DNA of 64,000 nt, from assembly GCA_021904315.1 (NCBI GenBank), contig CM038920.1, forward strand, positions 4,402,001 through 4,466,000. The letters are read 5' to 3'. The first letter of the stretch is position 1, and each line of letters starts with the position of its first letter. Positions 1 through 12,299 of this stretch are shown piece after piece. The translations under genes and the position numbers were made by a program. The notes below the pieces were generated by a model. That model was not told the DNA's origin and searched no databases. It was given only the letters and a program-made list of their open reading frames with translations. Source of the DNA: Sphagnum magellanicum. Its lineage: Eukaryota > Streptophyta > Sphagnopsida > Sphagnales > Sphagnaceae.

Positions 1-131
1 ACACTACTGTTGTCATCGTCTTCGTCAGTTTTGAAACCTCCATGGTCTTCGGTGCGAACAAGATCTGGCTACCTCTTCTGTAGGAGGCGGCTTTCATCCC
101 CGTCGCCTCCCATGGCATTAGAGTTCCGTAA

Positions 132-383
132 AAGGGAGACGACAAGGCCATTGAGGAGAGAGAAGAAGCTCCACAGCGGACAGATGATAATGATGATGAT
201 GATGGTGATGCAATGGAGCGAGTGGCGACTGCGGAGGAGCTTGCAACAGATATTACAACAGTTTCCATCATGCAACAAAAGCAGCAGAAATTCTCCTCCT
301 CTTGTCTGATTTCTCTCTCAGGAACACCTTCAGAAAATCCAGAGAGTGCTGCTGGAAAATTGGTGCTGAGGATTACAGTCTAG
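132..383 (+). other. Acidic open frame, possible exon fragment
   Basis: An open frame without stop runs from just after a TAA to a TAG. It reads an acidic stretch (KAIEEREEAPQRTDD), a poly-Asp run encoded by a GAT microsatellite, then a Gln/Ser-rich part ending in LVLRITV. The composition looks more like protein than the two overlapping frames do, but no family was recognised and there is no start codon before the internal ATG after the Asp run. It could be the last exon of a gene that begins left of the window, or chance. Confidence 0.2.
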
Positions 384-1274
384 GGCACACAAGACCTGCT
401 GTGCACATGCACAGAAAGAAAGAAATGTTAGCTCAACAACAGAAAGTCGTCCAACGGCCATGTAAGAAAGGGAAATGCAGTCCACTTCTGTAGGTCCCTT
501 GTCCACTTGGGTGGTCCTTCTTCTGGAAGAAAACAGTCAACTTTACCCTTCTGACACCAATCTGGAAACTTGGAAGTGAATCTGTAACAGCAGAATAGCT
601 CCCTCCCTGAAGGAAACAGCATGTCAAGAAGCACCTTTCTCTCTCTTTGTTTGTTCCTTGTGGATGGGATTACTGACTACATGAATGAATGGGGTCATTG
701 CTGCTTTGTTAAAAGGACACAGCAACTCTAAATGAATGGGTCATTATTGCTTTGTTGTTAAAGGACACAGCAAGGAACTCTGGGTGCAGCAATAATTGTG
801 TGGGACTAGTTAGGGTATATTCTGTTGTTCTTGTATGGCTCCTGCCATCACCACACAAGGCTATGGACACTTCATTCCCAAACAAAACTAGCAGCAGAGG
901 CAAATCCAAACATGGCACCAGTGGCCATCATCATGATTCATAATCCAAAGTACATTCTGCTTCATCTTCAGGTACCTCTCCCTACATACCCTAAGTTAGA
1001 AACCCACTAGTGCTTGTTCATGCAGAGGATTTACCTACCAAGAATGAGTTTCATCTGTGAATTTGCAAAATGGGAGATTTTGGGTAGTTCCTGGTTGTGG
1101 AGAAAAGATTGCATCCCAGGAGCCTGATCTCTTCTCCATTGTCATATCTGTTCCACCTTGTGTACTGCCAGCACAGATGCCACCACCATTGACTTGGCTT
1201 GACCAGCTTGACTTGCAATCTCTGTAGCTCTTGTTCATCGGCATCATTTGCATCTGACTTCAATTGAAGGTTTG

Positions 1275-1517
1275 CTATATCTTTAACCACATGAGCCACC
1301 ACAAAAGGCTTTGTGAAGAGGATCCATTTGTGCCTACTGCAGGATAACCATATGCAACCAAGTCATTATCTTTACTGATGACTGCAGAAACACCACCCAT
1401 GACGGGATCCAGTCTTGGCAGCCATGGTAGCTGTGCGTTGGCTTCGTATGGTGCCATGACAAACTCCACTCCTACTCTCAGCACTTGGTATAGACACTGG
1501 AAACAGGTGTGAATCAA
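1275..1517 (-). pseudogene. XPG/Rad2-family nuclease relic (EXO1-like I-domain)
   Basis: The minus strand reads QVLRVGVEFVMAPYEANAQL, then VSAVISKDNDLVAYGYPAV. This is the internal (I) domain pattern of exonuclease 1 and other FEN1/XPG nucleases, which cut flap and double-strand DNA in repair; the usual metal-site motifs are APYEADAQ and TEDSDL. Here the second acidic residue of the first motif is Asn, while both Asp of the second are kept. The expected Lys-Met-Asp after AYGYPAV is present in another frame, so there is a frameshift, and the helix expected before QVLR is shortened. No other EXO1 exons were found nearby. I read it as a decayed gene fragment; the family call is fairly firm, the EXO1 subfamily less so. 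Confidence 0.55.
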
Positions 1518-1519
1518 TC

Positions 1520-2550
1520 TGGCTTACGAATCGTTTTGGCTCTCAAAGACCCCAACACTATCTCTTGAAGAGACAGTTGATAAATCTGACAAAGAGCCCA
1601 AGTTGCTACCTTGAGAGCTCATTTGCCATTGCAGGCAATACATCAACTACGCGCTGCAGCTACCAATGCATCAACTCCTCGTATCAAATAAGCATCAGTT
1701 TCAGGGTACCCACAAGGTTTGCGAAAAGAAGATGAAGGATGTGATGACAGGCAAGGAGTGAAAACAAAACAACCCAAAGAAACATCATGAAAGAGAAGGA
1801 AAGAGAATACTACTAACCCGGTTGCCAGAGTATTTGGAGATGTGCACAGGCTGAGTAATGTGTTCCTTAAGAGCAGGGAGCAATCCCTTGGTACCCATAT
1901 CTCTTCACCAACAAAACCATAAAATGGTAGTTCCACCACATTAGCAAGAGGAAATGCAACAGAGCTTTACAAGAAGCCCATTCCACATGGAATCCAATTC
2001 TGTGCAAACGCAGTTTCCAGAAAGAAAATGGCGGGAAGTTTTTGAACCAGTTTTGTTGTTGGCCTTGCCTACTACCAAGGCAAGGATATTGTGTATAGAT
2101 TCATTATAGAGTATGGTAGCTTCAGGGATTTTGGTCCCTAGGTACTAGGCCTACTTTTATATGAGGATTTTTTATTGATATTTTGGCTTGTGTTGAAACT
2201 TGAGATTCATCAAAGACTTGTAAGACCGTTTGTGGAAGGTCAGCCATATTTATATGTCAAAAATCGATGGCTTGCAATAGATCGGCCATGGTGATGGGAG
2301 GTGTGTTTTGAAGGGGTGGAAGTCAAGAAGTAGCTAAGTCTATGGCTATCGCTTGACTTAAGATGAAAGATGCTTGCATCTTTTGTAATGTGATCAAAAC
2401 TTTTTGACAAAAAAAAATGACTGATGTAAAAAGATGAGGGTATTATGTCCCCTTCAAGCTCCAACTAACATTGGCACAATTGTGTAAAAACACATTAACA
2501 TGTTTGTGCAAGCAACCAAAACTTCAATTGCTAAAGGGATGAATTGATCA
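1520..2550. other. No recognised gene
   Basis: Short open frames only, none with a recognisable domain. The left part may hold further debris of the nuclease relic beside it. Composition turns AT-rich towards 2.2 kb, where the decayed retroelement begins. Confidence 0.4.
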
Positions 2551-5531
2551 GTGGGATGTTGGTTGAAATAGCTCCTTTCCTTGGCTTGAGTAACATCGGA
2601 GGTGATAAATCTTTAAGTTGCACAAGATCAAGGAAGTAAATCTACTTACCGTTGGGTCGACAATGACAATGTCAGCTAAGGTGTGAATGCCATATTTGGT
2701 AAGCACAATATTGACTTGTTGACGTGAGGAATTGAATGTCATTGAAGGAAATGCATGTGATTATTTTCGTTTCACCTGGAAACAACATCTCGTGCTATGG
2801 TGATAAAAGTGTTTTGAATTGCATCATGGGTTCCAGTACGTTTGTTGCCATGAGCACAATGTAAGAGGTGGATACCTATAAGGTCGATGGGATGTGTGTA
2901 GACACATCGAGGAATGCCTACAATTGAAAGATGATGTAATCCAAGTTGTGTATGAAATGCTCTACAAAAAACTAGGGAAGATAATTGAAAAGTTAAGAAA
3001 ACTTATTGAATTATAAGCCAAGTTTTGGCCCTTAAGTAAGATCATGATAAAATTTAGGCACAATGGGCTTCAGATGTCCCATTGGAAAACATGTTGGAAA
3101 GGGTATGATGGTGCAAATGCTCCAAAATGGAATCTTAAATTTGAATCATTTGTTGCCCAATGAGTTGTTCAAATGGAAGAAAACACGCACGAACTGAGGG
3201 TGGTAGAAAATCACATGTTGCCTTGAAGTGTTGCTAGAAATGAAATGTGTTGTTGGAAAAGAAATGTGTTATTGTCGACTCGTGTTAAGGCTTTAAGAAG
3301 GAAGGGACGTTAATTAACTATAAACTTAGCAATTATGATTAAAACGACAAGGGCCCAACTCCTTAAATAGGTTGTCGGGGCAATAGTCGATGTTAATATA
3401 AATTTGATGCCACCGAAGGTTATTGGGAGAGAGGTTTGTTTATGAGCTAAAGGTCTTTCTGGGCTATCAAAAGATCCTAAACCCAAAAGGTGTCCAAACA
3501 TTTTATGGAGGGAGTAATCAAAATAAATAAAGGATTTTATGAAAACGGAAGATGGAGGTGTGCATTTTAAAAAATACGATGAACATTACAGCAAACAACG
3601 AGTTAGAATTCCAAAAGCCACCTAAACATCACCCATTCTAAGGAGAAGGTACACATGTTGAACATCCTCTTGTAGGGCATCTTTGATGAAGGATAATGTG
3701 AAAGTTAAAGTGCCCAACAGAACCCCCAAAACTCTAATTCCTTCGGATGGGGTGGTAAATTGGGATGGGGTGTTGGAGTTTGGTGGCAAGCTAAAGGGTG
3801 ACCATGCAATGCATTTTTGAAATTAGATAGAAAGACCTATTGCATGGAGTTTAGTCTAGAAATGTTCATAAATGGATGATATAATTAAAGGGGAATCTAT
3901 GATGTGAATGTCACCTACAATGGATGGAAATAAACAAGAGGGGAAATGAATAGTTATAGAACGTAAAACCTTGAAACGGGCTAAAGCAAATTATGCCTCC
4001 CCCAAAAGATCACCTTGACGAGTCCCCCTGGCAAATGGGATGGTTGTGACATCACTTTCATGATTAAGATGGTTGTAAAATAGAAGAAATTTGAATACAT
4101 AGAATGCACGAATAAAAGAAATAAGCTATATGATGTCCCCACTTGTTGCACAAAGTTCTTAAAATATGACCCTTCTTAACATTGAATTAAAAGTGTTTAT
4201 TACATTTAGTTGAAGAATAACCCAATTGAGGTGAAGGTCCAAGGTGCACTTGATGTCATGGATAATTGTTTCACAACGACCTTTAATTGCAACTCCAAAT
4301 TGGTGTGGGGAAAAATGTGTTGCAAAAGCTTCACAAAATTGAAAACATAAAACACAACTTGTGAATTAATACAATGCTTCCCCCATTACAATGGGATGAA
4401 CTCCACCTAAAGGCTTGGTCATGGTTAAGAGGTGGGCTGCTCCAAGGACGTGTGTAATTTGGGGTGGAATGTGACCCTATGTAATATGAAAACAAATTTG
4501 AAACAACTAAAGGAATCCACTTGTTGAATTTTTAGGGTGAAAATAGTCCCGAAACTATTTTAAAACCATCCCAAAATGACCACTTGTTGATTAATGTGGC
4601 ATGCGTTGGAAGGCTAACTTGAAGGAATTAAAAGAAAGCTTAAGGTCTTAGTCTAATTCGTAGTCTTTGAAAAAAAAATAATAATAACCATTTGATTCGA
4701 GGTGTAGTGTGGTGAGAAATGAGTTGGTGTTAAAAAAGGTGGGTATGAGAGAAAATGGTGCCAAAACGTGAACTGCCCAATAATATTCCCTTGCACGGTA
4801 AGGGCTAAATTGCGAAACAAGTGTTTGTGAGTTGGAGGATCATGTTGGGGAAAAGGGATTGAGCTCGAATTGGTCAATAAAACTTAGGTTTGTAAAAAAA
4901 ACTCCTCTTATAAGTTTTCCTAGTCATTTACTAGAAAGCACTTGAATCGAATCCACATTTCTTTATATCATGTCACCCCACCACAAGGGGACAAAATGAG
5001 ACACCATTGGGATAGCAAAAAAAACAAGTGTCAAACTGCCACATTGTACGGGTCATGTGTTAGCTTATCCAATGGAAAACAAAATGCCACTTACACATCA
5101 CACTATAAAGCAGTGGGGATGTGGTTATACAAATGAAGATAACAAAAGCCTAAGTGAAAGGACTTGAAGACATCCAATGTTGAAACCCAAGTCCAAGCTA
5201 ATGCAAGTGGAATGGGAATAAGGGAAGGTATTAAGTTATGATGATCATAAAGGTTTGGATTGGATGAATTAGATGTTTGACATGAATGTTGATGATGAGC
5301 TAACCTTCGACTAATAAATTGGCACCCATAGGTGGGGCATAAGAGTTTAGGTGGAAGTTGAAGGCATGTTGAAGAAATGAGGGTAGGTTGGGGGGTATGA
5401 TCATGGCCAACTAGAGGGACTAATAAAGTGGGAGGGGGTAAATGTCCAAGTTGTGCATGATTAAAGGGGTTTAGGAAAGTGTAAAGTTGGGATTCACATT
5501 TATATGAAGGTTGGGGATTAGTATGGGGCAC
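2550..5531 (-). mobile_element. Decayed non-LTR-type reverse transcriptase element
   Basis: Read on the minus strand in broken frames. First comes a C2H2-like segment (CPTYGCQFISRRLAHHQHSC, about 5345-5285). Then comes a reverse-transcriptase core with HFSPHQFGVA (about 4300), the palm motif GTRQGDLLGG (about 4020-3990) and SIVGDIHII (about 3930-3900), where the usual Asp-Asp pair has become Gly-Asp. A C-terminal segment GSFDSPERPLAHKQTSLPIT (about 3480-3420) follows. Many stops and frameshifts separate these blocks. The order and motifs match reverse transcriptases of plant non-LTR elements that carry a zinc-finger N-terminus. The element is inactive: the catalytic Asp pair is lost and no frame exceeds about 140 codons. 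Borders, poly-A tail and target duplication were not found. Confidence 0.65.
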
Positions 5532-5539
5532 CAGTAGGT

Positions 5540-8000
5540 GGTGTATAATTTGTTAAAATTGGAAGGGTAATTAATGGGTGGTTTGTTATTTGCATAGGGG
5601 ATGAGGCGAAGGATAGGTCGGTGGTGGCGTGACACATTCCCAACCTTTTCAATAGATTCAAATATGAGTCTAAGATGAAAACGACGAAAAAGTAGGAAGT
5701 TGGGGCATGTTCCCTAGCTCGTAACACTTCAAGGGTAGAGCGACGTGCTAGAGTTCCAGGATGGGATTAGGAAGATTAACAAACACTTCAATCATTCACA
5801 CGGAATTGCATAAGACCAAACAACAAGTTGATTAATGCATAGCTAAAGCACTTTTAATGTTAAAACGAGCCACATGCAAACTCGGATTCATAAGATTCAC
5901 CACGGCTCGAACTTGGGGGAAGCCACCACTTTCCCCCTTATAGTATACTCTATGTTTGGCCATGGGACTAGCATCCAAATGACATTTTATCTTGAGACTC
6001 CCAAGTGGGAGTCCTGAAATTCCCAAAGTTGGGACTTTTGCGACTTTGGGGGCCCATAATTTTGTTTACAAACCTTCGATTGAAATGAGGTCTAAAAAAA
6101 AGTTATAACCCTTGTCAAGAGCTTTTTAACGGTATGTCGCACAACACTTAAGCACAAGAAAATTGGGGTGATTCCCAACTTTTAATGGTCGGGAGTCAAA
6201 TTGCCAATTTGACTCTCGGCCTTTCTTTTGGCCATAACTTATGTTTTAGGTATCCAAATGGGTGATGCGATCCCATTTCAGACATCTAAGTTCCAAGAAA
6301 TTTTCAATGATATAAAGAATGTCTCAATCCAATGAGTTTTGACCCTTGTAATCGCCCTTCGAAAATTCAGGAGTCCATTAGGACTCTAACTCCCAAAATG
6401 GGAGTTCATTTGGGAGTGCGAGGGTTCATTCCCTCACACTCTTTTGCACTCCCGGGAGCATGAAATGTGATTCCCGAGCTTAGTTTTGGCCTGCACCTTT
6501 GTAAACCCTTGCCTTGGTTACGAGCCCAAGGCTAAGGTTGCGACATGGCACATAATGAGGCAAATGGGCAATGGGAATTACAAGGTTTAATGATACGTGA
6601 TGAGTTGGAGGACATGGGACGTTTGGTGCCCATGGGTTAAGAGGTTAAATATGAACATGGGCCTCACTTTTTAAAAATTGCCTACCGTTACAAAATAATC
6701 TTAAATCTACAAAGTTAATCACATAATATTAAACAAAACAAAAGAAAAAAACTAAGAAATTTTTCAAGGAGTCTTTTGTTAAGGCATTATGCCAAGGCCA
6801 AACCCTAATTTTGTTATAAGCCTATGTGTCATAATCACTAAGTTATTTGATTCAACAAAATGTAAACACTCTAATACCAAAATATTATATTGGGACCTAT
6901 TTATGCAATTGCAAATAGGTCCCACATTTTTAAGATTGCCTATTTCAACATGGTAATTTTAAACTTATAAAACTGACCACATAAGACTGGACAAATCAAA
7001 TGGAAAAAGTTAATGAACTATTACAAACAAGCAAGTTTTATTTCAAAAAATAGTTGAACTTTAATTTTGCCATAACCTTCGATATCATCATCCTTACTCT
7101 ATTGGGTTTAACACAACCTACATACTTTTAAAAAAACTATTGTGCAAGAATTAAGGGCCTAGAAATTTTTAATCTTTTATTCTTTGGACTACCCAACTAA
7201 TGTAACACCCAACTTCAATAACATAAAAACACCCTAGATTTAATCTCTTGTTTAAAAAAATAAATCTTAGAAAACATATTATTGGTAAATGATTAGTGAT
7301 TAAATATTGAAACGTTCACACTTACAATGCATTTATATATTTATATATATATATTTCTTCCTTTGTTATTTCTTTAAGACTATGACAAAAACCAAGAAAA
7401 ATCAAGATTGTGACAAAGTCTCTTTCTATGTAGTAGAAATTCTCTATTGTGCTTAATTTAAATATAAGGACTAAATTCTTGGTGATAAATTTTTTTAAGC
7501 TTGATGAAAACATTAAAAAAAGACTCACCACAAAACAAAACCTAGACAAAAGAAAAGTAAAAAGACACAAAACCTATCTTCCCTTAGGCCTTTTATCTTT
7601 GTTGTGTTGTTGTCTGTTGATGCTGGTATTGTGGTCGTCACTATCCTCCTCCTTTGCTCCAGAAAGTGGTTGCTCTCATATGTCCCATCATTCTAAGAAA
7701 ATCTAAAAACTTTAAAAGATTTAAATCCTCATTGGCACTAATTCCTCTTTTCCTTTTTGATTTTTCTTTCCAAGGAAGGGGTGAATGTGGGTTTGAGTGT
7801 GATTGAGTTTGTTGGGTGCTTTGTCAACAAAACCATATGAACTAAAAAAAAACCCTAACTCCTTGTAGGACAATTCAAGTAGACCTAATCACTAAAATGA
7901 CATTGCAATCAACTCAAGATCCAAACCGTTAGTGTGTCTTACTTGTGTGTGAAGATCAGAAAAATCAAGCAGTGTTCGCAGTTGAGATTAGTTATAGAGT
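5540..8000. other. AT-rich gene-free tract with repeated GGGAGTCC motifs
   Basis: No recognisable protein. Between 5.8 and 6.6 kb the tract repeatedly uses motifs such as CCCAAGTGGGAGTCC and 'GTTATAACCCTTGTCAAG', resembling the satellites at 8.6 and 10.5-11.3 kb, so it may be old tandem-repeat DNA. From 6.6 to 8.0 kb it is AT-rich with no feature I can name. Confidence 0.4.
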
Positions 8001-8002
8001 TG

Positions 8003-8402
8003 TAATAGAGTTATCCGTAAAGTAAGAAAAACACAGCACCAGACCCCTGAGTTTGGTCATACACGGGGTGCGATTAAAAAAAACACCTGCAAACAAAAAA
8101 GTACATCAGCATTCAACGGGGGATGAAACTGAGAAAACCATCAATTTTGGTGGTAAATTGAGTTTCATCCTGTCTTTCCTTTTTCCTGAGCACCTTGACT
8201 GTTGCTACATGTATTTTCACTGCTCCTAACTGTACAACTACTATAATTAGTCTCGAACCTTGTCCATTAAATGCTGAGTATCGTACTGAGATTTATTAAA
8301 ATGTCTTTACTTTGCGGATACCACTGAAAGAGGGGATAGGGGGTGGAAGGAGGCCCAAAAGACAGGGTGAAGACAGGGTTACTTTTACGGATAACTCTAT
8401 TA
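8003..8402. mobile_element. 400-bp element bounded by 23-24 bp inverted repeats
   Basis: The left end (8003-8025) begins TAATAGAGTTATCCGTAAA and the right end (8379-8402) is its reverse complement with one extra base. The span is 400 bp and has no coding potential. A second, inner inverted repeat (GGATGAAACT / AGTTTCATCC) lies near 8121-8170. Size and structure fit a non-autonomous DNA transposon (MITE). No direct target-site duplication could be settled, so the superfamily is open. Confidence 0.6.
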
Positions 8403-8619
8403 TGTTGAAGGACTTTGGTTTCTTTTAGTGGATTTTTTGAAGATTATATTTTTTGTATGGTGAAATATTTGAGTTTCGATGATTCTTCTTTTGCCTTAAA
8501 GATACTTTTAAATGTAAATTGCAAGGCCACAGTGTGACACATCCCTTGTTGTTATTGAAGCCCGGCCAGAGGCCCCAGGACGGGTGCTTTAGGAAACTAA
8601 GGGACCCCGAGGTGGGCAC

Positions 8620-8780
8620 CAAGGGAGTCCGAAATTTCCCTAAAGCTCCTGCCTTGGGAGTCCCAAATTTCCTTAAACTCCCATCTCGGGAGTCCTGAAT
8701 TGCCCTAAACCTCCCGCCCAAGGAGTCCCAAATTTCCCTAAAGCTCCCACCTCCGGAGTCCCAAATTTCCCTAAAGTTTG
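8620..8780. repeat. GGAGTCCCAAATTTCCCTAAA minisatellite
   Basis: About five imperfect head-to-tail units of 33-36 bp. Each has GGAGTCC, then an AAATTTCCCTAAA-like core, then a C-rich stretch (CTCCCACCTC, CTCCTGCCTT). Related scattered motifs occur at 5.9-6.5 kb and 8.8-8.9 kb. Confidence 0.75.
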
Positions 8781-8971
8781 GCGGTCATAATTTCCAGGAA
8801 ATACGGAAATAAGGGTACCCCTGGCCCTCTTGCCCCAGGGAGTTTTGAATTTCTGTAAAAGCTAAGTGCTTACATAATTTCCAAATTTCCTGCCTTGGGG
8901 GTCACTTTTTCCGTAAAGCTCTTGTTCATGCACATTATGTGGCGTAAAGATTGAGCGTTGCTTTTTATTTA

Positions 8972-9424
8972 TTAATTTATTTTTTTCAAGATGCTCAAGG
9001 GGTACCTGATGAATACCCTCCGGGTATCATGGATAAAAATTATAATGAGATGGTCATTGAGCTTTACTAAAATGGAAAGCTTCCTTCTTCTTCTTCTTTT
9101 TTTGTAAAGCCCGACAGCCTTAATACCCTTTGTAATAGTATCGTCAAATACACTATGAAAATCGGGCCAGGTTTTTATAATTTGGTGAACAAACACCTTT
9201 TTCAAGAGTGGGCCTTCTTGGTACGTAGAAAAGATGAGTGTCGGGCAGCCATTGAGAAAACACTCGGTTATCAACCCAATTATGGACAAATTATCAGTTG
9301 GTTATTGATTGGTGATATCTGGGCTGATAACCTACCCAGTAGTTATTTAATTTTCAAAATTTCAACAACCTACACAAATTATTTGAATTTTCATCCAAGT
9401 CGCTTATTAATCATAAAACCTTAA
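8972..9424 (+). other. Unassigned open frame in repeat DNA
   Basis: A plus-strand frame from 9155 reads FLVRRKDECRAAIEKTLGY and GQIISWLLIGDIW, with a clean stop at 9424. Upstream at 9001-9031 is a GGTACC/GGGTATC hairpin of the kind seen near 20.7-20.96 kb. I do not recognise the protein. It may be a transposon remnant. Confidence 0.2.
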
Positions 9425-10192
9425 CACATGTTTATGATAGAAAACAGAAATTATTTTTTTTTTAAATTATAAACTAGAACCTACCCTTTACCTAGGTAGT
9501 GTAATCAATGGGTTTTCAAGGTGGGTATTTGAAGCTGACCCTTATGCATAATTGACGGTTATTACAAAAACAAACGGGTAAATTGAGTAATGGGGACATT
9601 ACTTGACATTGGAATTGATAATTGAGTGGTCTAAATGTTCAAATTTTTGTTATACCCAACCGAGTTAGTTGTTGAAAAAAGCTATAACTGAACACCACTT
9701 CTATGTACCTAGCAAGGCTTTTTCAAAGATTTTAGAATAGTGTGGTAAGGTGGCAAGTATCCCTATGAAGATTTAGCTAGATTTGGCTACAAGTTAAGTG
9801 AGTTTTGACAAGCAAAATCTGAGAATCCCTATATATTAATGGTTACCTTTTGAAAATTAGTATAAATGTCAAGCAACAGGGGAGGGGAAATAGAGGAAAT
9901 TTGACAATATAACAATTATATTTTCAATGGTTTTTGTCATATTTTCAGGATTTTATTTAGCAAAATTTCATCATTGAAAAACGGCAAGCACTAAACAAGA
10001 GTAACAAATTCAATGGAGCACCAGTCTCAACATAGTTGTAGTACAATGCCCAATAAAAAATAAAAAATTTGAAGTTTTTTTGACTATATTCGAATCATGA
10101 TTAACATTTTAATTATTTTTTTACACAATATTTTCAATGAAAAAAAATGATTTGTTAGTTAGAATCTCCCCTTTCAACCAAAAGGTTGAAGG

Positions 10193-10336
10193 TTGGTCCT
10201 TCCATGAACCAAATGGATGGAAAGAAAAAACCTTTCAACAATTTCTTCAAGTTAAATGCCCTAGGGAGAAAAAAAATTGGTCCTTCCATGAACCAAATGG
10301 ATGGAAAATAAAAACCTTTCAACAATTTCTTCAAAC
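10193..10336. repeat. 84-bp tandem duplication
   Basis: TTGGTCCTTCCATGAACCAA begins at 10193 and again at 10277. Both copies continue through an AACCTTTCAACAATTTCTTC block, so a unit of about 84 bp is present twice with few changes. An open frame crosses both copies, but this is expected from a duplicated stop-free unit and is not evidence of a gene. Confidence 0.85.
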
Positions 10337-10479
10337 TACTTTCCCCGATATGGAAACAAAATGATATCTTCAACCATGTTCCCCTTTGGGAAAGGGACTA
10401 AGTTTGCATAGGGAGTAATTTAGAGCAACCCAGAACAAGTTCCCAAATGTTTGACAAGAAATCAAACAAACACTCTTTA

Positions 10480-11340
10480 CACCATTTGAAAGTTCTTGAA
10501 ACATAAATATCTAACATGATCTTGCATTTTTGATTTGATGTTACAAGCTAAAAGTTATGATGAAAAAATAGTTGAGTGTCAAATTTTCAAATGTTTTTCT
10601 TCCCTTGGGAGAAGGCTATAGATAAAGCCTTCTCCTTGGGATTAAGTTGCCCAAGGGAGAATGGCCATTGAAAAATTTGATCCCCGATTTTTTTTCCCAT
10701 AACTTTTCATTCATAACCTCAAATTGATAAAGCAAGACCATTTTAAATACTATCTTTCAACAACTTTTTCAATGGTACAAAGAACGTTTGAATTGGACAA
10801 TATTTGCACCTTGAACTTTCTAATCAAACATTCAAGAACTTGCTCTCCGAGGGAAAATTAGTCCCCTTCTCCCTCCCCAACTCCCTCTACCCCAAGAGAG
10901 AAGTCAACTTAATCCCTTTTTAAATTCTCAACTTCACTTTTTATCATAACTTTTCACTCATAATTTCAAATTGAAAAGACAAGAGCATTTAAATATCTAT
11001 GTTTATGGAGCTTTCCAATAATATAAAACATGTTTGATTTGGGCAATGCTTGTTCCTTGAACTTTTTGATCAAACATTCGGGAACTTACTATGCAAGGGA
11101 AATTAATCCCCTTCTCCCAAGGGAAGAAGTCAACATAGTCCCTTTTTAAACTTTTAGCTTTTCTTTTGGTCATAACTTTTTGCTTATAACTTCAAATTGA
11201 AAAAGCAAAATCATTTTAAATATTTAATTTGCGAGTTTTTCAATGGTATAAAGAATGTTTGATTTGGACAACATTTACCCCATAAACTTTTTGGTCAAAC
11301 ATTCGAGAACTTGTTCCCTAAGGAGAAATTGCTCCCCATG
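10480..11340. repeat. Diverged tandem array, about 220-255 bp period
   Basis: A composite unit recurs three to four times. It holds a CATAACTTTTCACTCATAA-like block, TCAAATTGA plus an A-rich stretch, CATTTTAAATAT, CAATGGTATAAAGAATGTTT, TTGATCAAACATTCGAGAAC and a CCCTTCTCCC block. Anchors of the first block lie near 10698, 10955 and 11176. It is old, non-coding satellite-like DNA. Confidence 0.7.
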
Positions 11341-11469
11341 AGAAAAATTCATAGGTTCCAATTTTAAATCATTTCAAAATCAAAGACATGTCAAGCTTTG
11401 GAAATGGAATGGAAAATAAAAATGATGAAGTAATACACAACAAAACAAAATAAAAAAATGTCAAAGGTG

Positions 11470-12290
11470 GGCTTTGGAAGTGGAACTAAAAATAAAAATG
11501 ATGAGGTAATACACAACAGAATAAAAGAAAAAAAATGTTCAAAGCAATGGATAAGCTTATGCATAATCTACTTGGCATATGGAAACAAGAACTTTCACCA
11601 AACTTCCAACTGAAATGGATGGACATTTGGATGAAACATAGAACTATGAAAGAGGTTGGTTTCCTTTGGGCATTGTTGCACCAAGCTCTAGCAATTAATG
11701 CATGGAGAGTGAATACTAATCAAACATTGTGGTGGATTGTCCTTCTTGTGTCTAAGAGTTTTTTGAAACATTTGTGCACAAATTTTGGTTATGCTAAGGG
11801 CAAGAAAGGCATGGGAGATGGCTTTCACAATCATGTATCGGTTAAAACATTGCTTCACATGATCAACACCCATAAACCTCTTAGTTTATAATATTACATG
11901 TTCAACAAAAGGTTGCCCAACAACCTAAGAAATTTAATTATTTGTGATTTCTATTACAAGGTGTTATGTGTTTTGATGCATTTGGATAGAGAGGAATGAT
12001 CTCGGTTCAATGGCATTAGATGTCATAATTCCAACCTTGAAAGAACCATGTGGGAAAGATTGCTAGATTATAGCAAATCAGAGTGGTAGTTCATCATGCA
12101 GAAGATCAAAAAACACCCAATGGAAGAACACAATTTATTAAATAAATTTGAAAAAGTGTGGCATCCCCATCACACTATTTGTGCAAGGGATGGTCATGAA
12201 ATTCGGTGGTGCTACCAACTATTTGAAAAATGTGTTAGGTTTGAATGGTACTTGGTTGCTTGTTTCTAGTTGGGGTTGAGAATTCCCATG
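11470..12290 (+). mobile_element. Decayed LINE tail with zf-RVT-like segment
   Basis: A 118-codon frame (11535-11891) contains MKEVGFLWALLHQALAINAW, the signature just before the zinc-binding domain (zf-RVT) of plant LINE reverse transcriptases. Further broken segments (NLERTMWERLLDYSKSEW near 12030-12090; WHPHHTICARDGHEIRWCY near 12160-12210) fit the C-terminal end of such proteins. Stops interrupt it throughout. The RT core itself is not seen upstream, so this is a 3' fragment. Confidence 0.5.
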
Positions 12291-12299
12291 GTCTCCTTG

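Noticed and set aside
5103..5531. 142-codon minus frame as an independent zinc-finger gene
   Set aside because: It is colinear with the N-terminal part of the decayed reverse-transcriptase element and is followed by its RT motifs on the same strand.
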